A stretch of 18,961 nucleotides of DNA from an uncultured Clostridia bacterium (GTDB taxonomy: Bacteria; Bacillota; Clostridia; Tissierellales; Peptoniphilaceae). The stretch lies in contig CAMEGD010000019.1 in assembly GCA_945916025.1 (NCBI GenBank), positions 1 to 18,961 on the forward strand. The letters are read 5' to 3'. Below are positions 7,352 through 12,911 of the stretch, one piece after another. A model generated the notes under the pieces. That model had not been told where the DNA came from and did no database searches. It was given only the letters and a program-made list of their open reading frames with translations. Numbering within the stretch: the first letter of the stretch is position 1; every line of letters starts with the position of its first letter. The translations under genes were made by a program, and so were the position numbers.

Positions 7352-8914
7352 TTAAGCTTTTCTAAACTTGCTTTTAATTATATCAACTGCCATCTTAACT
7401 TCCCCAACACCTAGGATATAAGAAAGTCCTCCATAGGTGATAATTGCAGCTCCAACAGAAAATAACAACAAGATTAACTTAGTTATTGTTCTTCCATCAA
7501 GAGCAGGTACAAGACTTAGGATTCCAAAGTAACCTAAATAAGCAACAAGACCCATAACTATAGCTGCAAAGAAGTTCTTTATAATGGCCCTTAAATAGGA
7601 CCAGCCATAAAAATGACCAAGTTTTCTTCTTAATATTATAAAAGAAATCAAAACAGATAGATTAGTAGCTAGGGAAAGACCGAGGGCAAGTCCCCTATGA
7701 CCTAAGAACCTAACTAGTATAAAGTTAAAGAAAATATTTAAAACTACAGAAATAACACTTATTACCAGAGGAGTCTTAGTGTCCTGTAGAGAATAATAAA
7801 CCCTGTTTAGAAGGTTAGACAAACTAAGAGCACACAAGGCTGGAGCATAAAACTTCAAGGCTTGGGCTGTCATATCAGCTGCAAACTGAGTAAATTTCCC
7901 CCTCATAAAGGCTATTTCAACAATAGGTTGAGCCAGAACTATAAGACCAACCATAGAAGGTATAGTTATTAGTAAAATAAGTCTAGTTCCAGCAGCCATA
8001 GACTTTCTACCAGCTGGCATATCCCCTTCTGAAAAGTTCTTAGAAAGAATCGGAAATGCTACAGCAGTAATGGCAGAAATAAATATCCCAAGAATTAGTA
8101 CATTTAATTTATTAGCATAATTTAGCCAAGTTACAGTACCCTCTTGTAGGGAAGATGCAAATCTTGTATTTACAACTACATTAATATCATTTATGGCAAC
8201 ACTTAACAAAACTGGAATAGAAAGTTCCAAGGCGTGAATTACATACTTATCCCTAAAGTCTAAGACTGGGAAAAACTTGTGGCCTGACTTAACAGTTTCT
8301 GGAAGTAGAAATATAGCTTGGGCTAAAATTCCTAGAACAGAAGCAATAGTAAGACCTACTATTCCAAATCTAGAGGATAAAACTACCAAGTAGACTATAT
8401 ATACAATATTTAAAGGAATAGGAATTGCACCAGTAGCTGCAAAGTATCCCCTTGATTGTAGGTAACCTGTCATAACTCCAACTATGGAAGCAAAGATAAT
8501 AACTGGCATTCCAAGTTTTGTAAGTCTCAAAGTCAAGGCATAGGTTTCAGGGTCAAAGCCTCCAGATGTAATATTTACAATTAAAGGAGCTGCTAAAACT
8601 CCGATACCTATCATAGCTGCTCCAATTATCATTGAAATTAGAAGCATGTTGTTAGTATGGTATTTTATCCTGTCTGGGCCCTCTTCCTTTTCTACCTTTG
8701 AAAGCATAGGAATAAAGGTGTTTGCAATTGCATTGGAAACAACAGCAGTAAGAAGGTTTGTAGACCTTAAGGCTGCATTAAAGGCATCAGTTTCCATACC
8801 TGCTCCAAAATAATTTGCAATTAGCATTTCCCTTGTAAAACCCATTAGTTTTCCAATAAGGGCAAAGACAATTAAAGCCGTTGCCGACCTAGTTAATTTA
8901 TTTACTTTATCCAT
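7352..8914 (-). CDS. murJ: Lipid II flippase MurJ (MviN family)
   Basis: The 520-residue polytopic membrane protein has the MOP-superfamily MurJ pattern with about 14 membrane helices. MurJ moves undecaprenyl-linked peptidoglycan precursor (lipid II) from the inner to the outer face of the membrane. The N-terminus shows GFTREMLIANYFGAG (25-39) with the conserved Arg28, then TDAFNAALR ending in Arg50, the region that in characterised MurJ lines the central cavity. Other family segments are IANTFIPMLSK and the later RVYYSLQDTKTPL. Length is typical. The ATG (8912-8914) has GGAG seven bases upstream and its own promoter further up. It heads a unit with two CHR transporter genes 12 bases downstream. 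Low-GC Firmicutes can carry several MurJ-like proteins, or Amj instead, so whether this is the essential flippase is not certain. Confidence 0.93.
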   Translation of the reverse strand: MDKVNKLTRSATALIVFALIGKLMGFTREMLIANYFGAGMETDAFNAALRSTNLLTAVVSNAIANTFIPMLSKVEKEEGPDRIKYHTNNMLLISMIIGAAMIGIGVLAAPLIVNITSGGFDPETYALTLRLTKLGMPVIIFASIVGVMTGYLQSRGYFAATGAIPIPLNIVYIVYLVVLSSRFGIVGLTIASVLGILAQAIFLLPETVKSGHKFFPVLDFRDKYVIHALELSIPVLLSVAINDINVVVNTRFASSLQEGTVTWLNYANKLNVLILGIFISAITAVAFPILSKNFSEGDMPAGRKSMAAGTRLILLITIPSMVGLIVLAQPIVEIAFMRGKFTQFAADMTAQALKFYAPALCALSLSNLLNRVYYSLQDTKTPLVISVISVVLNIFFNFILVRFLGHRGLALGLSLATNLSVLISFIILRRKLGHFYGWSYLRAIIKNFFAAIVMGLVAYLGYFGILSLVPALDGRTITKLILLLFSVGAAIITYGGLSYILGVGEVKMAVDIIKSKFRKA

Positions 8915-8943
8915 AGTATCTCCATTCTTTATATCAAATATAT

Positions 8944-8972
8944 ATAATACTTTATAAGGTTGAAATTTTCAA
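8944..8972 (-). promoter_or_regulatory. Promoter of the murJ-CHR unit, overlapped by a palindrome
   Basis: On the minus strand TTGAAA (8967-8972) and TATTAT (8944-8949) are spaced by 17 bases. The -35 box is one arm of a perfect 13-base palindrome, TTGAAATTTTCAA on the plus strand (8960-8972), which could hold a regulator that blocks the promoter. Confidence 0.6.
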
Positions 8973-9025
8973 GATGGCATTGGTCTACATGACTCTTCCT
9001 AACAAGGATTTCAAAAAAATTTTAC

Positions 9026-9052
9026 AAAAAAAATACTAGTCCCCTAGTATTT
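9026..9052 (-). terminator. Terminator of the 164-residue membrane protein gene
   Basis: A 9-bp stem (AAATACTAG at 9031-9039, CTAGTATTT at 9044-9052) with loop TCCC is followed on the minus strand by a run of Ts (9026-9033, partly within the stem). The TAG stop codon of the gene (9044-9046) is inside the stem. Confidence 0.75.
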
Positions 9053-9538
9053 TTCAACAGGGTCTTCATACCTACCATAATAAGTCACCCCATGTCCCTT
9101 TAAAATTTTTTCGATTCTTGTTAAATACCTGCTTTCAAAAAACAGGTGTCTCTTTACTAAATTTCCCCTAAGTAGGGTCTTTGCTAATTTGTTTCTACCA
9201 ATATAGACAGTCTTTAGATATTTTAAGTCTTCAATCCTTCTCTTAGACAAGAAGATACTTATTCCACCATAAAAATAGACCATCTCCTTAGTAAAGCCAC
9301 CTACACTAACAAGGGAAAGGATCAAGGTCCAAGTTCCAAATACAAGTAGGTAGTGGAAAATATTTCCTTCTATTAAATAGGCAGTCATAACTAAGAAAAA
9401 TAATAAAAGGCCTAAGGCTATTTGTTTGGTTCTTTCTAAAACTATTGGAACTTCTAAGTCTTTTTTTACCTTAAAGTTTTTTAGGCTTGCAAGGAAAAAT
9501 ACTAAAGATATTCCAAATAAGATAAAATTTCTTCCCAT
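9044..9538 (-). CDS. Membrane protein of unknown function with basic cytoplasmic C-terminus
   Basis: I do not recognise this 164-residue protein. Three hydrophobic segments are visible: about 5-20, 38-55 and 61-80. A short basic loop (KNFKVKKDLEV) follows the first. The last ~80 residues are soluble, tyrosine-rich and strongly basic (SKRRIEDLKYLKTVYIGRNK, then LLRGNLVKRHLFFESRYLTR), and they alternate in a way that might form a small beta fold, as in bacterial PH-like membrane proteins; that is only a guess. The ATG (9536-9538) has a strong Shine-Dalgarno site (TAGGAGGAAG) just upstream. The gene has its own promoter and its own terminator, so it is probably monocistronic, and it lies between murJ and a two-component system operon. 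Confidence 0.75.
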   Translation of the reverse strand: MGRNFILFGISLVFFLASLKNFKVKKDLEVPIVLERTKQIALGLLLFFLVMTAYLIEGNIFHYLLVFGTWTLILSLVSVGGFTKEMVYFYGGISIFLSKRRIEDLKYLKTVYIGRNKLAKTLLRGNLVKRHLFFESRYLTRIEKILKGHGVTYYGRYEDPVEKY

Positions 9539-9555
9539 AGCTTCCTCCTAAATTT

Positions 9556-9584
9556 AATATAAACTAAAAGGAAGTTACTTTCAA
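9556..9584 (-). promoter_or_regulatory. Promoter of the 164-residue membrane protein gene
   Basis: Minus-strand TTGAAA (9579-9584) and TATATT (9556-9561) are spaced by 17 bases. The start would fall near 9549, leaving a leader of about a dozen bases that holds only the ribosome binding site. The hairpins at 9608-9654 would then lie upstream of the transcript. Confidence 0.6.
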
Positions 9585-9607
9585 CTTAAAATTGCTTGTA
9601 TTCACTT

Positions 9608-9654
9608 TTCGACCTTTGGCCGAATAGGGCTGATGTGGGCATGCAGCCTCTACC
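9608..9654 (-). other. Unassigned double-hairpin element in an intergenic region
   Basis: Two stems abut with no gap. Hairpin B pairs 9625-9635 with 9640-9652 (TAG/CTA, GGCTG/CAGCC, ATG/CAT, with single-base bulges at 9643 and 9649). Hairpin A pairs 9608-9614 (TTCGACC) with 9618-9624 (GGCCGAA) around a 3-base loop. The one imperfect pair in A is A-C on the plus strand but G-U on the minus strand, which favours a minus-strand RNA. The stretch is visibly richer in G and C than its surroundings. I do not recognise a riboswitch, T-box or sRNA class. It may be a small RNA, the tail of read-through transcripts or a repeat. Confidence 0.5.
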
Positions 9655-9659
9655 AAAAT

Positions 9660-9683
9660 AAAAAAACGACCGGATAACCGGCC
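9660..9683 (-). terminator. Terminator of the two-component system operon
   Basis: On the minus strand GGCCGG (9678-9683) pairs with CCGGTC (9668-9673; one G-U) around loop TTAT, then one G and seven Ts (9660-9666). It lies a dozen bases after the stop codon of the 66-residue protein. Confidence 0.85.
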
Positions 9684-9694
9684 ATTTTTAACTC

Positions 9695-9895
9695 TTAAAT
9701 AATTGTATATCTAACCTTCGCCATTAAAAACACTAATATCAACAAGACAACAAATATTCCTAACAACTTCAAATTATTCTTTGTATTTCGAATCTTCTTA
9801 ACTTGGTCCCTGTCTAATTTTCTTCTTTCCTCAAACTGGTCCCTTTCTTCTTCTAAAAATTCATTTTTGTATTCATTAAAGTTGTTATTATCCAT
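9695..9895 (-). CDS. Small protein with charged helix and C-terminal membrane anchor
   Basis: This 66-residue protein has a very charged N-terminal part (about 5-40, rich in Glu, Arg, Lys and Asn, likely a helix or coiled coil: FLEEERDQFEERRKLDRDQV) and one hydrophobic helix (LLGIFVVLLILVFLMA, 44-59) ending in KVRYTII. It looks like a single-pass, probably C-tail-anchored protein with the charged part in the cytoplasm. It starts 8 bases after the histidine kinase gene, and its AGGTGG ribosome site overlaps the kinase stop codon, so it is the third gene of that operon, closed by the terminator at 9660-9683. No family recognised. From context it could modulate the kinase, but no sequence motif shows this. 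Confidence 0.75.
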   Translation of the reverse strand: MDNNNFNEYKNEFLEEERDQFEERRKLDRDQVKKIRNTKNNLKLLGIFVVLLILVFLMAKVRYTII

Positions 9896-9903
9896 AAAAC
9901 CAC

Positions 9904-12057
9904 CTAAAATCTTATTATTATCTTAAATAGGTCTCCATCAATATCAATCTTAAACTCTCCACCTTGAACTTCTGTAAGGGATGATGCTATTGATAGTCCT
10001 AGGCCTGATCCTTCTGTATTTCTAGAAGCATCTCCCCTAGTAAATCTTTCAATAAGCTCATCTGGAGAAATATTTAATGGGTACTTGGAAATATTCTTTA
10101 CTACCAACTCTACCCTATCCTTCACAAGTAAATCAGCATAGACTCTGGTATTTTCCATGGCGTACTTATAAATATTAGAAAAGACATTTTCCAAAACCCT
10201 ATAAGTTTGGTTTCCATCTAATTTAATAATAATAGGTTTTTCTGGAATAAACAAGGAAGTTGTTATGTTTTTTTCCTCTAACTTGTCATTCCACTCTCCC
10301 ACAACTTGTTCCAAAAGTTGAGAAAAGTCAATATCCTCCATATTTAGGTCTACATTATTAGAAGTAACCTTTGAAATTTCAAACAAGGATTCTATTAATA
10401 CCTTTAACTTGTGGGACTTGTCATTAATAACTTGAGCGTAGTCTTTCCTAGTGTCTTCATCTAAATTTTCATCTAATAATAATTCTGAATAATTAATAAT
10501 AGATGTAAGAGGAGTCTTAAGGTCGTGGCTTACATTTGTTATTAGTTCAGTTTTCATCCTCTCTGATTTAATAGCCTTTTCAACAGAAAGGTCTAAGTTG
10601 TCACTTACTGTATTAAGGTTGTGAGCCAAAGTCTTAAACCTTGTATTTTCTTCATCTATCTTAGTAGAAAAATCACCTACTGCTACCCTTTGGGATGTAT
10701 CTTGGATTTCTAAAATATCATCATAGTATCTTTTAAAGAAGGCAAATAATATTGTAATTAGGATAATCCATAAAATAAAGACTAACATTGGAGCCCTTGT
10801 AATTAGTGATCCAAAAAATCCAATTCCAAGTAGAACCACATACACAAGGCCTGCAGTCTTTAGGTTTGTTCCCTCTAAATTGTTAGTTAAGGCCTTAAGT
10901 TTTCCAGAAAATAGCCTATTAATAAGAGCAAAAATCCTAAAGATTATAGAATTTCTTACTAATGGACTTTTGCCTCCCTTATTTAATAGACCCTTAAGTT
11001 CATATACTAGGTACAAGACCCCAAGGCCTAAAATAAAGACTAGCAAGATCTGAATAGTAAAGAAAAGTTCTAAATATTTTAAAGCATAGGACATTTCTGC
11101 AATTGGGATTGTTCCAAGTCCAAAAACTATCATTATTAAAATAAGACCAAAGTCAAATGGTATTCTTTCAAAAGCCCTATAAAGACCTAAAGTCTCTAAT
11201 TTATCATATCTTAAAAACATAGCAAATAAAAATAATAAGGCTAATCCACCAAAGGAAAAGATTACAATTCTTGGAATTAAGTTGTTTATAACATTTTCAT
11301 TGTTAATATAATCTATATAGGCAGGGGAAGTAATATCTATTGCATAGGCAAAGTCTATTTCGTTAATATAGTCATCTAAGTCTCTATAACCATCTAAGAT
11401 ACCATCTTCCAAGGTATTAAATAATCTATAGGCTTCAGGGTCAATTGGAGCCTTGGAGTATTCCCTAATGACAACCTTGCCGTCCTTGTAGGACCCCTTC
11501 ATATATACAAATCCATCATTAAAGGTCATAGTTGAAGGTTCAAACTTAAAATCCCTTCCATACTTTCTAATAAAGACCTTGTCATTTGTAAGATAGTTTG
11601 TAACTGTAGGTATCTCATATTGATTAGGTCTATACTTTAGGTATTCAGCTTCTGAAACTTCGTCCATCTTTACTGATCCAGTTGTATAAGTAATCTCCCT
11701 TGTGTATAAGTCTTCATTTATTTGAGTATATACAATTATAGTTCCATCTTCCCTTTGAATCTGAGTAAAATTCTCTCCACTATCTATTACATCATAGTCA
11801 TCTGATCCCACATAGAAAGTTTCGTCTTCTTTGTCCTTATTGGATTTTAAATAATATCTAAAAATCTTACTAGTTTCATTGTCAGCATTAGAGTCGTATA
11901 GAGAGTTTGAAATAGCATTGTATATTTTCCACTCTCTTTCATTTTTTCCAAAGCCAAAATCTATTTCTGTAAAAAATGATAGGAATGAAACTAAAATACT
12001 CATCAATAGGACAAGTATAGTAAGAATAGTAGAAGAATAAATTCCTTTTCCTTTCAT
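9904..12057 (-). CDS. Sensor histidine kinase with large extracellular domain and multi-helix membrane region
   Basis: The 717-residue kinase has a first membrane helix at about 10-30 and an extracellular domain of ~230 residues rich in Asp, Tyr and Asn. About five further helices follow (261-281, 303-320, 328-352, 401-418, 424-442), then a HAMP-like linker near 440-495. The HisKA box is NVSHDLKTPLTSI with phospho-accepting His511. The ATPase domain has an N-box with ENVFSNIYKYA (623-633), FTRGDASRN (672-680) and GSGLGLS (683-689). The usual DxGxG box is replaced by KNISKYPLNIS (654-664), a variant I have seen in Firmicute kinases of this type. It starts one base after the response regulator gene, with AAGGAGG inside the end of that gene, so the two are a cognate pair. 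The signal is unknown; the large outer domain suggests an envelope or extracellular cue. Confidence 0.93.
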   Translation of the reverse strand: MKGKGIYSSTILTILVLLMSILVSFLSFFTEIDFGFGKNEREWKIYNAISNSLYDSNADNETSKIFRYYLKSNKDKEDETFYVGSDDYDVIDSGENFTQIQREDGTIIVYTQINEDLYTREITYTTGSVKMDEVSEAEYLKYRPNQYEIPTVTNYLTNDKVFIRKYGRDFKFEPSTMTFNDGFVYMKGSYKDGKVVIREYSKAPIDPEAYRLFNTLEDGILDGYRDLDDYINEIDFAYAIDITSPAYIDYINNENVINNLIPRIVIFSFGGLALLFLFAMFLRYDKLETLGLYRAFERIPFDFGLILIMIVFGLGTIPIAEMSYALKYLELFFTIQILLVFILGLGVLYLVYELKGLLNKGGKSPLVRNSIIFRIFALINRLFSGKLKALTNNLEGTNLKTAGLVYVVLLGIGFFGSLITRAPMLVFILWIILITILFAFFKRYYDDILEIQDTSQRVAVGDFSTKIDEENTRFKTLAHNLNTVSDNLDLSVEKAIKSERMKTELITNVSHDLKTPLTSIINYSELLLDENLDEDTRKDYAQVINDKSHKLKVLIESLFEISKVTSNNVDLNMEDIDFSQLLEQVVGEWNDKLEEKNITTSLFIPEKPIIIKLDGNQTYRVLENVFSNIYKYAMENTRVYADLLVKDRVELVVKNISKYPLNISPDELIERFTRGDASRNTEGSGLGLSIASSLTEVQGGEFKIDIDGDLFKIIIRF

Positions 12058-12058
12058 A

Positions 12059-12760
12059 TTAAGCCCTCCTTCTTGGATCTACAAATTTGTAACCAAGCCC
12101 CCATGCTACTTGGAGGTATATGGGCTTGTTAGGATTAATTTCGATTTTTTCACGAATTCTACGAATATGGACTGTAACAGTTTTGGAATCCATGGCTGGC
12201 TCGTTCCAAACCCGTTCATAAATTTCATCAACGGTAAAAACCCTATTTGGATTTTTCATTAGAAGTTCCAAAATTTTGTACTCAGTAGATGTAAGGTTAA
12301 TTTCCTCGTCATTTACTACAACAGACTTTTCGTTTTGGTTAAGTTTAATTCCACCTATTTCCAAAAGATGGTCTTCAGTTTTTTCTTGGTACTTATAAAA
12401 CCTTCTAATATTTGAATTTACCCTGGCCATTAGTTCCAAGGGGTTAAAAGGCTTTGTTATATAATCATCTGCCCCAATATCTAGGCCAATGACCTTGTCA
12501 AAGTCCTCTGACTTGGCTGATAGAATTATTATAGGAACATAGGAAATCTTCCTAAGGGCAATTATTGCCTCTTCTCCAGAAACTAGAGGCATCATCAGGT
12601 CCATAATTATAAGTGAGATATCCTCTTTTTCAAAAATCTCTATACATTCCTTGCCATTTTCTGCATAAAGAACTTCATAATTTCCGTTATTAAGATATAT
12701 GCCTATCGAATCCCTTATAGCCTTGTCATCTTCAGCTACTAGTATTTTATATTTTTCCAT
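12059..12760 (-). CDS. OmpR/PhoB-family response regulator
   Basis: The 233-residue protein has a complete receiver: acidic pair in AEDD (9-12), phospho-acceptor Asp54 in IIMDLMMP, Ser81 and Lys103 in ITKPFNP. A winged-helix DNA-binding domain follows (about 130-230) with LTSTEYKILELLMKNPNRVF and TVTVHIRRIREKIE as the recognition region. It is the first gene of an operon with its kinase (one base downstream) and a small membrane protein. The ATG (12758-12760) is preceded by TGGAGG (12767-12772). A 16-bp palindrome and 11-base-spaced CTTA motifs lie 63-80 bases upstream and could be autoregulatory sites. Regulated genes are unknown; neighbours murJ and the 164-residue membrane protein fit an envelope response but do not prove one. 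Confidence 0.95.
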   Translation of the reverse strand: MEKYKILVAEDDKAIRDSIGIYLNNGNYEVLYAENGKECIEIFEKEDISLIIMDLMMPLVSGEEAIIALRKISYVPIIILSAKSEDFDKVIGLDIGADDYITKPFNPLELMARVNSNIRRFYKYQEKTEDHLLEIGGIKLNQNEKSVVVNDEEINLTSTEYKILELLMKNPNRVFTVDEIYERVWNEPAMDSKTVTVHIRRIREKIEINPNKPIYLQVAWGLGYKFVDPRRRA

Positions 12761-12822
12761 ATTCTTACCTCCAACTATATCCTAACAAAATATTTCAACT
12801 AAACTTCTTCATAAATCTTACA

Positions 12823-12838
12823 AAATTCTTAAGAATTT
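12823..12838. promoter_or_regulatory. 16-bp perfect palindrome upstream of the response regulator gene
   Basis: AAATTCTTAAGAATTT is self-complementary over 16 bases. CTTA also occurs 11 bases earlier (12817-12820 versus 12828-12831), the helical spacing used by OmpR-family dimers. I could not place a convincing -35/-10 pair in this gap, so promoter position is open. Confidence 0.45.
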
Positions 12839-12868
12839 ATCTTCTATTTATATTATATAATAAATTCC

Positions 12869-12897
12869 AAAAAAGGGCCTAAATTATACTTAGACCC
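12869..12897 (-). terminator. Terminator of the SARP regulator gene
   Basis: On the minus strand GGGTCTAA (12890-12897) pairs with TTAGGCCC (12875-12882) in an 8-bp stem with one wobble and a 7-base loop, followed by six Ts (12869-12874). It begins 15 bases after the SARP stop codon and separates that gene from the two-component operon. Confidence 0.85.
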
Positions 12898-12911
12898 TTT
12901 CCTATTTATAA

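Noticed and set aside
9596..9683. Riboswitch (lysine, purine, preQ1-II or T-box) in the hairpin-rich gap
   Set aside because: Short look-alikes such as CGGATAACCG and CTCTACC occur, but the full core motifs and order of any of these classes are missing, and the last hairpin is explained as a terminator.
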